64,000 nucleotides of DNA from contig CAJTRI010000002.1 in NCBI GenBank assembly GCA_910578615.1, forward strand, positions 129,592 to 193,591. Reading direction: 5' to 3'. Source of the DNA: an uncultured Duncaniella sp. GTDB taxonomy: Bacteria; Bacteroidota; Bacteroidia; Bacteroidales; Muribaculaceae. The position numbers were made by a program, and so were the translations under genes. This document shows, piece by piece, positions 9,104-18,293 of the stretch (its first letter is position 1; the number at the start of each line of letters is the position of its first letter). Under the pieces are notes generated by a model that saw only the letters and a program-made list of their open reading frames with translations, was not told the DNA's origin and did no database searches.

Positions 9104-10564
9104 TCACATTCTGAACGGGTCGAAGTCATCAGCCGGAAGCTGTTGCGGGTCTTTGAGGGAGAGGATGATGTTTTGCAATATTGCCAGATAGCCTGTGGCC
9201 TGGCATGTGAAGGTGATGGGTGAGACTGTTCCTTTCGTGAGGTCGTAGTCAGAACGGTAGTGTCTGAAACTTTCGAGTAGTTTCTCTGCTCTGGTAGTCG
9301 CCTCTTCGCGTCGTCCGAGTCTCACCAGACTCATTATATAAGGTATGCTCACCGAAGGATTGTGGGGCCATGTGTCAGTACGGGCAAGGACTTTGCTCAG
9401 GAATATTCCTATGGTCTCTTCATATCGTCCGGCGAGATAACATGCCTCGATGAGCCGTCCTGTCATGTCGGGTGACAGGTTGTGTTCGGCAGCCACGAGC
9501 AATATAGCCGCCGCAATGTCGAAGTTGCCCGTCTTCATGTGTTCTGCCGCCCATTCGGTGAAAGTGTCTTCCATCGGATGGAGGTCGGAGTAATACCGGC
9601 GGGCATATTTCTCGCCGGTAGCGAGATCTATCGAGATAAGGCAGTCAAGGATGTGCCTGCTGAAACTGTGGGTGGATATATACCGTGTAATTTCTGTTAC
9701 GGCCCCTTTCTCGTCGTTGAGGGAGCACAAGGCATATGCCAGATATATTATATCCTGTTCGCCGGCTTCGGGACGGGTGACAAGTTCGCGGAATGTGGAT
9801 ATCACATATTCTATATTCCTGTTGAGCCTGAAAAGTGACGAGGCCTTGATGCGCAGTCCCTCGGTAGATTGCGGGTCGATGGCAAGGGCGAAATCGGCTG
9901 ATGACAGGGCGTTTTCGAAGTCCTCCACATTGTGCTGTACCGTTGACAGTCTCAACCAGAAGTCGAGAGTGAACGGTTCCATCATTGTCAGCTCTTCGAA
10001 GAGACTGATGGCTGTGGGATAGTCAAGCGCTTCTTCGGCACGGTCGGCATACTCGTAGATGAATGTCTGCGGATAAGGTGTCTTTGACTCCACCTTGTTT
10101 CGGTTGGCTTTCACCCAGTCAAGCATTCCGAGTTCGGCACACAGGTCAACAAGCTGTATCACATCCTCGTCTCCGAATTCCGTCGCGGCCTCGACTATCT
10201 CGTCGAGGCGCGCGCGGGTTTCGGGTGTGTCGGATGCCCCCTCGGCTTTCAGGCTGAGGAGTTTGTTGAGCACTCCCCCGTTGCTGACCCGTCTGTTGAC
10301 GTCGGCTGCGGCCTCCATCTCGCCAAACGACGAGTAGAACCAGGCCCTGCGCGTGGCAAGGGTCTCGCTCTCTGGATAATGGCGGGCACCATAGAGAAGA
10401 ACCTCCATCTTGACTATGTAGTTGTCCAGATCCGATGCATAGTCAAAAATCTCTATAAGGTCATTCTCGTCAAAGAATGCCTCGGAGTTTCCGGCTTTGA
10501 CTATCTCGGATTCGAACTCGTCAAAAAGGCTCTGGCGGGCGTCGTCGGGGGTGTTTTCTGACAT
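9104..10564 (-). CDS. Tetratricopeptide-repeat protein
   Basis: 486 aa, no signal peptide or membrane segment, acidic N-terminus. Helical repeats through most of the length with TPR-like spacing (for example around residues 175-260, FENALSSADFALAIDP). TPR proteins are protein-protein scaffolds; the partner is unknown. Its ATG is 20 nt after the glnS stop, so it is probably the last gene of an alaS-glnS-TPR operon. Common in Bacteroidales next to glnS as far as I recall, but no defined function. Confidence 0.85.
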   Translation of the reverse strand: MSENTPDDARQSLFDEFESEIVKAGNSEAFFDENDLIEIFDYASDLDNYIVKMEVLLYGARHYPESETLATRRAWFYSSFGEMEAAADVNRRVSNGGVLNKLLSLKAEGASDTPETRARLDEIVEAATEFGDEDVIQLVDLCAELGMLDWVKANRNKVESKTPYPQTFIYEYADRAEEALDYPTAISLFEELTMMEPFTLDFWLRLSTVQHNVEDFENALSSADFALAIDPQSTEGLRIKASSLFRLNRNIEYVISTFRELVTRPEAGEQDIIYLAYALCSLNDEKGAVTEITRYISTHSFSRHILDCLISIDLATGEKYARRYYSDLHPMEDTFTEWAAEHMKTGNFDIAAAILLVAAEHNLSPDMTGRLIEACYLAGRYEETIGIFLSKVLARTDTWPHNPSVSIPYIMSLVRLGRREEATTRAEKLLESFRHYRSDYDLTKGTVSPITFTCQATGYLAILQNIILSLKDPQQLPADDFDPFRM

Positions 10565-10584
10565 TTGTCTTATCTGTTTGGTCT

Positions 10585-12297
10585 CTACTTTCCTCCTTTG
10601 ACTTTCTCCCAGGAGTCTTTGAGCGCTATTGTGCGGTTGAATATCGGTTTCTCAGGGGTCGAGTCGGGATCGAGTGTGAAGTATCCGATGCGTTGGAACT
10701 GTATAGGAAGTCCCGGCCTGGCTATCTCCATGAGGAACGGTTCCACCTTTATTCCTTCAACGACTTTGAGGGAGTCCGGGTTCAGCATTTCGCGGAAATC
10801 ACGGTCGGTCTCGGCCGCAGGGTTTTCGACGCAGAACAGGCGGTCATATATGCGTGCAGTGGCATCTATGGCCGAGTTGGCGTCAACCCAGTGGAGGGTT
10901 CCTTTGACTTTGCGTGTGCTGCCCGGCAGACCGCTGCGGGTCTCGGGGTCATATGTACACCTGATTTCGGTGATGTTGCCGTCTTCATCCTTTACGACAT
11001 CCTCACACTTGATGATGTAGGCTCCTTTCAGGCGCACCTCTCCTCCGGGAAAGAGACGGAAGAACTTCTTGGGTGGATTTTCCATGAAGTCATCACGTTC
11101 GATGAAGATCTCTCGTGAGAACGGCATTTTGTGTGTGCCGCTCTCGGGAATCTCGGGATTGTTCTCCATCTCCACTGTCTCTGTCTGTCCTTCGGGATAG
11201 TTGGTAATTACGAGACGCACTGGATTGATGACGGCCATACCGCGTGTGGCAACCTTGTTCAGATCGTCTCTCACGGCATGTTCCAGAAGAGAGATTGAGT
11301 TGAGTGCCTCATATTTGGTGTAGCCTATTGCATCTATAAAGTTGCGGATGGCGCGTGGTGTGAAGCCTCGGCGGCGCAGGCCAGAGATGGTTGGCATACG
11401 CGGGTCGTCCCATCCGGCCACGAGTCCCTCCTTGACAAGTTGGAGGAGCTTGCGTTTGGACATGACTGTATATGTGAGGTTCAGACGGTTGAACTCTATC
11501 TGGCGAGGGCAGTAGCTCTCATCGGCGAGTTCTTTGACGAAGTATTCGTAGAGCGGGCGGTGGACTACGAATTCAAGGGTGCATATGGAGTGGGTGACAC
11601 CCTCGAAATAGTCGCTCTGACCGTGTGCGAAGTCATACATCGGGTAGACCTTCCATGTGGTGCCTGTGCGGTGGTGGGGGGTCTTGATGATGCGATACAT
11701 GATGGGATCGCGGAAATGCATGTTCGGACTGGCCATGCCTATCTTGGCGCGGAGCACGCGCGCTCCTTCGTCAAACTCTCCGGCATTCATTCTCTGGAAC
11801 AGGTCGAGGTTCTCCTCTACCGTGCGGTTGCGGTAAGGGCTTTCGGTTCCGGGCTGGGTCGGTGTGCCCTTCTGTGCGGCTATCTGCTCGGATGTCTGGT
11901 CGTCCACGTAGGCTTTGCCTTCCTTGATGAGACGTATTGCCAGATCATATAGCTGGGGGAAATAGTCAGAGGCGTAATATTCGCGGTCACCCCAGTCAAA
12001 TCCGAGCCATTTGATATCCTCGCGGATGGAGTCCACATACTCCACATCCTCCTTGACAGGATTGGTATCGTCAAAGCGGAGGTTGCATGTTCCGCCGAAT
12101 TTCTCCGCGATGCCGAAGTCCATGCATATTGCCTTGGCGTGGCCTATGTGGAGGTAGCCGTTTGGTTCGGGCGGGAAACGGGTGTTGAGCCTTCCGCCGT
12201 TCTTTCCGGCTTGAAGGTCTTTAAGTACTGATTCTTCTACAAAGTTGAGGCCCTTGACGGTTTCCTCGGGTGTAGCGGCAGGAGTTTTATCTTCCAT
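10585..12297 (-). CDS. glnS: Glutaminyl-tRNA synthetase
   Basis: Charges tRNA-Gln. 570 aa from the ATG at 12297 (start MEDKTPAATP), which I prefer over an in-frame start at 12453 that would overlap the alaS end by 122 nt and add a basic non-conserved leader. Class I motifs: HIGH at residues 50-53 after FPPEPNGYL, and the KMSKS equivalent VMSKRK near residue 279. The C-terminal anticodon-binding beta-barrels follow (GTLHWVDA). A GlnRS implies direct glutaminylation. 34 nt downstream of alaS in an operon. Confidence 0.95.
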   Translation of the reverse strand: MEDKTPAATPEETVKGLNFVEESVLKDLQAGKNGGRLNTRFPPEPNGYLHIGHAKAICMDFGIAEKFGGTCNLRFDDTNPVKEDVEYVDSIREDIKWLGFDWGDREYYASDYFPQLYDLAIRLIKEGKAYVDDQTSEQIAAQKGTPTQPGTESPYRNRTVEENLDLFQRMNAGEFDEGARVLRAKIGMASPNMHFRDPIMYRIIKTPHHRTGTTWKVYPMYDFAHGQSDYFEGVTHSICTLEFVVHRPLYEYFVKELADESYCPRQIEFNRLNLTYTVMSKRKLLQLVKEGLVAGWDDPRMPTISGLRRRGFTPRAIRNFIDAIGYTKYEALNSISLLEHAVRDDLNKVATRGMAVINPVRLVITNYPEGQTETVEMENNPEIPESGTHKMPFSREIFIERDDFMENPPKKFFRLFPGGEVRLKGAYIIKCEDVVKDEDGNITEIRCTYDPETRSGLPGSTRKVKGTLHWVDANSAIDATARIYDRLFCVENPAAETDRDFREMLNPDSLKVVEGIKVEPFLMEIARPGLPIQFQRIGYFTLDPDSTPEKPIFNRTIALKDSWEKVKGGK

Positions 12298-12331
12298 AGT
12301 CGTGTGTGCTTGCGGTAGGAGGGATCGTTTT

Positions 12332-14950
12332 TTACTTGATTGCGTCACGCATGGTTGTAAGAGCCATCGATAGGCCGTCTTTGTCTTTGCCGCCTGCCTG
12401 TGCGAAGCCCGGCTGGCCGCCTCCGCCTCCCTTGATGGCCTTGGCTGCCTCACGAACGATTGCAGATGCGTTCAGACCGTTCTTGACGAGGTCGTCGGTG
12501 AAGGCTGCCGTGAGGAGGGGTTTGCCGGCCATGTCGGCTGTGGCCGCTATGAAAGCGGTGTGTTCGGGAGAAAGCTGGCGCACGAGGAATGCTACGTTTT
12601 TCACAACGTCCGGCAGACGGATGCCTGTCATTGTAACAAGGGTTATGCCATTGATGGTCTGGGCTTTTTCGAGAAGTTCCTTGGTCTGGTTGCGGACACG
12701 TTCCTTGAAGTATTCCTCGGCTTCTTTGCGGAGTTCGGCATTCTCCTCGATGGAACGGCGCAGGGCTTGGAGCACGTCGGGAGCGTTGTTGAACATCTCG
12801 CTTACCGATCGGAGAGTGTCGCTGACGTGGTCTATTGCCTCTTCGGCTGTCTCGGCCGTGATGGCTTCGATTCGACGGATTCCGGCCGCGATGCTGCTTT
12901 CGGATATGATGCGTATGATGCCTATGTTGCCGGTATTGGGCACATGGGTACCTCCACAGAGTTCCACTGAGTCACCGTATCTTATCACGCGGACTTCCTC
13001 GCCGTATTTTTCACCGAAAAGTGCCATTGCACCCATTTCGTGAGCCTTTGCTATGGGGACACAACGGTGTTCGTCAAGGGGGATTGCCTTCCGTACATTG
13101 GCATTGGCTATGTGTTCCACCTTGCGGAGTTCTTCCGGGGTCACTTTCTGGAAGTGGCTGAAATCAAAGCGGAGAACGTTGGGGGAGACGAAGGAGCCTT
13201 TCTGTTCGACATGTGTTCCGAGCACCTCGCGGAGAGCCGCATGTAGCAGGTGGGTCGCCGTATGGTTGCACTCGGTGGCACGGCGTGCTTTCTTGTCAAT
13301 GGCTGCCTCGAATGTGGCCGTAAGGTCGGAGGGAAGCGTGAGCGAGAGATGGACAGCCTGTCCGTTCTCGCGCTTAGTGTCATAGATCTCTATTTTTTCG
13401 TCTCCGTTGGCAAGTGTGCCGCAGTCGCCGACCTGACCGCCCATTTCGGCGTAGAATGGAGTAGTCGAGAGCACTATCTGGTAATATTCCTTGCCTTTCT
13501 GTTTCACACGGCGGTAGCGCAGAATCCGGGTGGGGCACGAGGTGGTATCGTATCCGACGAATTCGGTCTCTCCCTCACGTACTGTCACCCAGTCAGTGGC
13601 CTCGACGGCGGCAGCGTTGCGGGCGCGTGTCTTCTGTGCCTCCATCTCGGTATCAAATTCTTTCTTGTCGAGAGTCATCCCGTTCTCTTTGAGTATGAGT
13701 TCGGTGAGGTCGAGCGGGAAGCCGTAGGTATCGTATAGGACGAACGCGTCCTTACCCGATATTTCGTTCTTGCCCTCTTTGCGGGCTGCCGAAATAGCGG
13801 TGTCGAGTATGGCCATTCCTTTGTCGAGAGTGCGCAGGAAAGAGTCTTCCTCTTCCTTTATGACTTTCATGATGAGTTCGCGCTGTGCCGAGATTTCGGG
13901 ATATGCCTCGCCCATGGAGTCAATCAGTGTGTTGACCAGCTTGTACATGAACGCCTGTTTCTGGTCAAGGAATGTGTAGGCGTAACGGACAGCACGGCGC
14001 AGAATCCGGCGTATGACGTAACCAGCCTTGGCATTGCCAGGCAGCTGGGAGTCGGCTATCGAGAAAGCTATGGTGCGGACATGGTCGGCTATTACGCGCA
14101 TGGCCACATCCGTCATCTTGTCCTCGCCGTATTTTTTGCCCGAAAGGCGTGAGATGGTGTCTATGAGCGGGGTGAAGACATCGGTGTCATAGTTGGATTT
14201 CTTGCCTTGGAGTGCCATGCAGAGGCGCTCGAATCCCATGCCTGTGTCAATAACCTTGGCTGGAAGCGGTTCGAGAGAGCCGTCGGCCTTGCGGTTATAC
14301 TGCATGAAGACGAGGTTCCAGATCTCGATGACAAGTGGGTTGTCATGGTTTACGAGTGATGCGCCGTCAGTCTCAGCACGCTCTTCGGCGGAACGGAGGT
14401 CGATGTGGATTTCCGAACACGGGCCGCACGGGCCGGTGTCACCCATTTCCCAGAAATTGTCGTGCTTGTTACCATTGATTATATGAGAGGAAGGAAGATG
14501 CTTTTCCCATATAGAGGCGGCCTCGTCATCGCGGGCCAGACCGTCCTCTGGTGAACCTTCGAACACGGTGGCATAGAGTCTGTCCGGGTCGAGACCGAGG
14601 ACGTCGACAAGATATTCCCATGCCCAGTCTATGGCTTCCTGCTTGAAGTAGTCACCGAAGCTCCAATTGCCCAGCATCTCGAACATGGTGTGGTGGTATG
14701 TGTCCATGCCCACTTCTTCGAGGTCGTTGTGCTTTCCAGAGACGCGCAGGCATTTCTGAGAGTCGGCCACGCGCTGGTATTTTGCGGCCTTGTTGCCGAG
14801 TATGATGTCTTTGAACTGGTTCATTCCGGCATTGGTGAACATCAGGGTCGGGTCGTCCTTGATGACCATCGGTGCCGACGGGACTATATGGTGTCCCTTG
14901 GAACGGAAAAAGTCTTTGAATGATTCGCGTATTTCCTTTGCGGTAAGCAT
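12332..14950 (-). CDS. alaS: Alanyl-tRNA synthetase
   Basis: Charges tRNA-Ala. 872 aa, full length. N-terminal class II catalytic core starts at residue 1 (FFRSKGH, FTNAGMNQFK); editing-domain zinc motifs HTATH (~561) and CGGTH (~662) are intact, so Ser/Gly mischarging can be corrected. The C-Ala domain ends with the usual glycine run (KGGGGGQPGFAQAGG) that contacts the tRNA elbow. ATG 14950, preceded by a TAAATTTG -7 box. First gene of the alaS-glnS-TPR unit. Confidence 0.97.
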   Translation of the reverse strand: MLTAKEIRESFKDFFRSKGHHIVPSAPMVIKDDPTLMFTNAGMNQFKDIILGNKAAKYQRVADSQKCLRVSGKHNDLEEVGMDTYHHTMFEMLGNWSFGDYFKQEAIDWAWEYLVDVLGLDPDRLYATVFEGSPEDGLARDDEAASIWEKHLPSSHIINGNKHDNFWEMGDTGPCGPCSEIHIDLRSAEERAETDGASLVNHDNPLVIEIWNLVFMQYNRKADGSLEPLPAKVIDTGMGFERLCMALQGKKSNYDTDVFTPLIDTISRLSGKKYGEDKMTDVAMRVIADHVRTIAFSIADSQLPGNAKAGYVIRRILRRAVRYAYTFLDQKQAFMYKLVNTLIDSMGEAYPEISAQRELIMKVIKEEEDSFLRTLDKGMAILDTAISAARKEGKNEISGKDAFVLYDTYGFPLDLTELILKENGMTLDKKEFDTEMEAQKTRARNAAAVEATDWVTVREGETEFVGYDTTSCPTRILRYRRVKQKGKEYYQIVLSTTPFYAEMGGQVGDCGTLANGDEKIEIYDTKRENGQAVHLSLTLPSDLTATFEAAIDKKARRATECNHTATHLLHAALREVLGTHVEQKGSFVSPNVLRFDFSHFQKVTPEELRKVEHIANANVRKAIPLDEHRCVPIAKAHEMGAMALFGEKYGEEVRVIRYGDSVELCGGTHVPNTGNIGIIRIISESSIAAGIRRIEAITAETAEEAIDHVSDTLRSVSEMFNNAPDVLQALRRSIEENAELRKEAEEYFKERVRNQTKELLEKAQTINGITLVTMTGIRLPDVVKNVAFLVRQLSPEHTAFIAATADMAGKPLLTAAFTDDLVKNGLNASAIVREAAKAIKGGGGGQPGFAQAGGKDKDGLSMALTTMRDAIK

Positions 14951-14988
14951 ATATCTGAATTTATTCTATTTGTCTGTGAGTCTGAGCG

Positions 14989-14996
14989 CAAATTTA
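14989..14996 (-). promoter_or_regulatory. -7 box upstream of alaS
   Basis: Minus strand TAAATTTG, 38 nt before the ATG; -33 element weak (GTTT at about the right distance). Confidence 0.5.
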
Positions 14997-15011
14997 CTAA
15001 AAAAATCTTGC

Positions 15012-15935
15012 TTAGAAAACTTTGATGCTCGGGATATAGCGCTTGGGCTGGCGTTTGAGGTCTATGAGTATGCTGTCCACGTGGGCGGCTGTCGAGTTGA
15101 GGTTGTTATACAGCCCCGGGTCGTTGAGAAGAAGCCCCAGCGATGAGTTGGTGGAGTTTAGCTGCTCGGTGGCCTTGTCGAGGTTGGCAGTTATATTGTT
15201 GATGTTCTGCATCGTTGAGTCGATAGGCATGTTCTTCAAGTCTTCCGATATTACGGCAAGCGCTTTGGTGACTTTTGTCAGGTCGTCAGACATTATCTTT
15301 ATGTTGGCCATGGTGCCGTTGGCATTGTTGACGAGGGCCGGGACGGTTCCCATGGCGCGGTTGAGATGCTTTGTGGTTACTTCCAGATTGGCCATGATTA
15401 CGTCAAGGCGTTTTACGGCATTGAGTAGGGACGGGTCTCCGGCCACTGCGGTCAGAGCCACGACGAGGGAGTCTATATGTGGCGCTATCTGCATTACGGT
15501 GGGCATCAATTCCGTACTCACCTTGTCCATCAGTCCCGAGCCTTCGGCTCCTTCTATGTGGGCACCCACCTCGTAGAAGTTCTGTGAGGGCGCCATGTGG
15601 AGGTCTACTGTCGATGTCCCGAGCATGTCGGTGACAATCACGGCTTTGGAGCCTACCGGGATACGCAGCTTGCGGTCGAGGCTCAGTTCTACAAGTACGT
15701 GGCCGGGATTGTCATACTCATAACTGATTTCACGGACAAGTCCCACCTTGTAGCCGTTGAGAGTGACCGGGGCAGACTGGGCAAGCCCGGTGACGTCGGT
15801 ATAAGAGACATAGTAATAGTTTGCCGCTTTGAAGAGGTTGACACCTTTGAGATAGTTGATGCCGAAGATGAGGGCCAGAAGGGCCACCAGCACGGCGGCA
15901 CCGATCTTGATTTCTTTGGAATATTTTGATTTCAT
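15012..15935 (-). CDS. MCE/MlaD-family envelope lipid-transport protein
   Basis: 307 aa. One N-terminal transmembrane helix (~residues 11-27, IGAAVLVALLALIFGINYL), then a single MCE domain (~38-115, with VTGLAQSAPVTLNGYKVG), then a long amphipathic helical region with recurrent Asn/Leu (ANLD, INNITANL) to ~290. MCE proteins form hexameric rings that shuttle phospholipids between inner and outer membranes. No Mla ABC components (MlaE/MlaF) are adjacent here; in many Bacteroidetes they lie nearby. Follows the amidase by 38 nt in a probable operon. Confidence 0.9.
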   Translation of the reverse strand: MKSKYSKEIKIGAAVLVALLALIFGINYLKGVNLFKAANYYYVSYTDVTGLAQSAPVTLNGYKVGLVREISYEYDNPGHVLVELSLDRKLRIPVGSKAVIVTDMLGTSTVDLHMAPSQNFYEVGAHIEGAEGSGLMDKVSTELMPTVMQIAPHIDSLVVALTAVAGDPSLLNAVKRLDVIMANLEVTTKHLNRAMGTVPALVNNANGTMANIKIMSDDLTKVTKALAVISEDLKNMPIDSTMQNINNITANLDKATEQLNSTNSSLGLLLNDPGLYNNLNSTAAHVDSILIDLKRQPKRYIPSIKVF

Positions 15936-15973
15936 GATTCTCGGAATTGCTGGGATAGGGGTTTGGACGGGTG

Positions 15974-17128
15974 TTATTTTATACGTTTGCCGTTGCGTGT
16001 CTTGATGACGAAGGCGTCATGGAATTTCTTCTTGACTTTCGGAAGAGCGCGGGCTGCCTCTTCGGCTGAGGAGTATGAGCCGTAGGTGTACTTCACCATT
16101 CCGCCATCACGGTAGTATTCGGCCGGTTCCAGTCCTTTGAGTCGCGAATCGCCTTTTTTAAGCGGCTTGGGGGCAGTGAGGAACTGTATTTTGTAGATTG
16201 TTGACGATGTCTGTGTGGCTTTTGATGATGCGGAGGTTTCTGTCTGGGATGTTTTTTCTGACTCGCCACGTTCGCGAGTTTTCTCTTTTGCATCTTTTTC
16301 AGAAGCTTTTTTTTGAGATTTCTTGCTGTCTTTTACCGGCTTTGTCCCTGTCAGGGATTTGCGGTAGCGTTCCACACCGTTGTATATGGCACGGGCCAGA
16401 CGGTCACTTCCGTTGTCTGATGCCATGAACCTCTCCATGGCCGGGTTGCAGATAAAGTCAAGTTCTACGAGTATGGCCGGCATACTCGTGCGCACAAGCA
16501 CCCAGAAAGGGGCCTGACGCACGCCGTTGTTCTTGCGCCCTGCGTGGCGGACGAGCTGGTTCTGGACAGCCTCGGCGAGGGCTATGCTCTGATCCATGTT
16601 TTTGTGCTGCATCATCTCGAATACGATGTAGCTCTCGGTCGATGACGGGTCAAAACCTTCGTAGACCGTTGTGTAGTCGTCTTCGAGCTTCATAACCTCG
16701 TTCTCCCGCATCGCCACTGTGAGGTTTGTATTGCTGCGGTCGAGACCGAGTGTGTAGACTGCGGCGCCGTTAACCCTTGTGCGGGCCGGTGATTTTTCGC
16801 TTACCGAGTTGGCATGAATAGAAATGAAGATGTCGGCATGTCGGCGGTTGGCAAAGTCTGCGCGGCCCTGCAATGGGACGAACTTGTCTCCTTCGCGTGT
16901 GAGATGTACCTTTACGTTGTCCATCTTGTCATTGAGAAGACGTGCCAGTTTTCGTGCGACGAGAAGGTTGACGGTCTTCTCATTCGTGCGGTTGCCCAAC
17001 GCCCCGGCATCACGACCGCCGTGTCCAGGGTCGATAACGACCACGAAATCATCGCCTGCCGAGGCCGTAAACAGGGTCAGCAGCACAAGGAATATTGTCA
17101 GTATGGGCCGAAGCAAACGGATGAACAT
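15974..17128 (-). CDS. N-acetylmuramoyl-L-alanine amidase with SPOR-like tail
   Basis: Zinc amidase that cuts the lactyl-peptide bond of peptidoglycan during division. 384 aa from the ATG at 17128; an in-frame TTG 21 nt upstream is less likely. Signal peptide ~1-26 (LTLFTASAGDD). Amidase_3 motifs: DPGHGGRDAGALG (Zn His), ISIHANS (Zn His) and LVELDFICN (catalytic Glu). About residues 255-300 are a Lys/Glu/Ser linker, and 305-384 a SPOR-like domain (YKIQFL ... VIKTRNGK) that could bind denuded septal glycan. -7 box TAATTTTG at 17161-17154. Confidence 0.92.
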   Translation of the reverse strand: MFIRLLRPILTIFLVLLTLFTASAGDDFVVVIDPGHGGRDAGALGNRTNEKTVNLLVARKLARLLNDKMDNVKVHLTREGDKFVPLQGRADFANRRHADIFISIHANSVSEKSPARTRVNGAAVYTLGLDRSNTNLTVAMRENEVMKLEDDYTTVYEGFDPSSTESYIVFEMMQHKNMDQSIALAEAVQNQLVRHAGRKNNGVRQAPFWVLVRTSMPAILVELDFICNPAMERFMASDNGSDRLARAIYNGVERYRKSLTGTKPVKDSKKSQKKASEKDAKEKTRERGESEKTSQTETSASSKATQTSSTIYKIQFLTAPKPLKKGDSRLKGLEPAEYYRDGGMVKYTYGSYSSAEEAARALPKVKKKFHDAFVIKTRNGKRIK

Positions 17129-17153
17129 GGGATGTGTGATTGCAATCAATTTG

Positions 17154-17161
17154 CAAAATTA
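17154..17161 (-). promoter_or_regulatory. -7 box for the amidase-MCE operon
   Basis: Minus strand TAATTTTG ending 25 nt before the amidase ATG; no clear -33 TTTG. Confidence 0.5.
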
Positions 17162-17198
17162 GCAAAAGTATGGTTAATAGTGGCGTCCGGGGCGATTT

Positions 17199-17232
17199 TT
17201 TTGGCTTATTTGCTGAAAAATATCTACTTTTG
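17199..17232 (+). promoter_or_regulatory. Promoter of the GldB-like gene
   Basis: TACTTTTG at 17225-17232 with TTTG at 17199-17202 (22-nt spacer, slightly long), 20 nt before the ATG. Confidence 0.5.
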
Positions 17233-17252
17233 GGAAAAGATATATGTGAAAG

Positions 17253-18194
17253 ATGAAGATATATGGTCTTATGGCGGTTTTTTTTGCTGCCGTCCTGACA
17301 GGTTGTGGAGGTGGAGATAGTGATTACCCTTCTGTCCAAATCAAACGCCTTGATCTCGCACTGCGTGACGGGGCTGTCCCGGCTGACAGTATGATGCGGG
17401 TCGGGGCAGAGCGGTTGTTCGTCATTTCGGGGTATGGGAGTCTTGACTCTTGCTCGCTTGCCGCCTATGCGGCTATGCCTTCCGTGACGTCACATTATGT
17501 CGCGGTAGATTCGGCTTTTGCCGATATGGCGACAGAAGAGGCCCGGATAGGACGGGTGCTGGGGCGTCTCAGTAATCTTCTTCCATCCGTTGCCGTCAGT
17601 GAGGTGTTCGGTATTGTCTCGCCGTTCAACCAGTCGGTATTTACGGTTGATTCTACCTTATATATAGGTCTCAACCACTATCTCGGGGTATCATATCCTC
17701 CGTATGGTTATTTCCCTGATTATATAAGGAGGCGCAAGGTGCGTGACCGTCTGCCGGTTGATGTGGCCGAGGCGCTCGTAAGGGGAAACTATCCATATGA
17801 GTCCGAACAGCGGTTGCTTCCGCGTATGCTTTATGAGGGAGCTGTCGCGGAGGCGGTCATGAGGATTGCGGAATGTGACGAACCAACGGCTCTTGGATAT
17901 ACCTCTGCGGAAGACGGATGGCTACGGTCTAACGAGGATGACATTTGGAAGACGGTAGTGGAGCGCAGGATGCTTTTCAGTTCCGATCCTTCTCTGGTGC
18001 GCTCAATCGTTTATCCGGGGCCTGTGACGACTGCCATACATCCTGATGCGCCCGGCGGTGTCGGACGCTTTGTGGGCCATCGTATAGTGAGATCTTATCT
18101 TGAAAGTCATCCCGATACCCCGTTGTCATTCCTCCTGTCTCCATCCTTCTATGATTCTGGAACTACTCTTCAACAGGCCTCATACAATCCGTGA
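17253..18194 (+). CDS. GldB-like lipoprotein
   Basis: 313 aa. Lipoprotein signal with lipobox LTGC at residue 18 and a Gly/Asp run after it. The body resembles gliding-motility lipoprotein GldB: an IKRLDLAL start, a YLGVSYPPYGYFPDYI segment near residue 145-160, and GGVGRFVGHRIVRSYL near the C-terminus. In Bacteroidales without gliding, GldB homologues are retained and may act in envelope or T9SS-related processes; the exact role is not known. Convergent with the CoA-transferase gene across a perfect bidirectional terminator. Confidence 0.8.
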   Translation: MKIYGLMAVFFAAVLTGCGGGDSDYPSVQIKRLDLALRDGAVPADSMMRVGAERLFVISGYGSLDSCSLAAYAAMPSVTSHYVAVDSAFADMATEEARIGRVLGRLSNLLPSVAVSEVFGIVSPFNQSVFTVDSTLYIGLNHYLGVSYPPYGYFPDYIRRRKVRDRLPVDVAEALVRGNYPYESEQRLLPRMLYEGAVAEAVMRIAECDEPTALGYTSAEDGWLRSNEDDIWKTVVERRMLFSSDPSLVRSIVYPGPVTTAIHPDAPGGVGRFVGHRIVRSYLESHPDTPLSFLLSPSFYDSGTTLQQASYNP

Positions 18195-18222
18195 CACACC
18201 TTTAAAGATACTGATAATGTTT

Positions 18223-18275
18223 ATACATCATAAAAGTCCAGAGCCGCATATAGGCTCTGGACTTTTATGATGTAT
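18223..18275. terminator. Bidirectional 23-bp terminator hairpin
   Basis: Perfect inverted repeat: arms 18223-18245 and 18253-18275, 7-nt loop. A/T-rich outer part (CTTTTAT on both strands) makes it usable in both directions; it separates the convergent GldB-like and CoA-transferase genes. Confidence 0.9.
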
Positions 18276-18293
18276 ATGTCCGTGTTACGGATG

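Noticed and set aside
12298..12453. Upstream extension of glnS
   Set aside because: Would overlap alaS by 122 nt and adds a basic, non-conserved leader; the ATG at 12297 fits GlnRS length.
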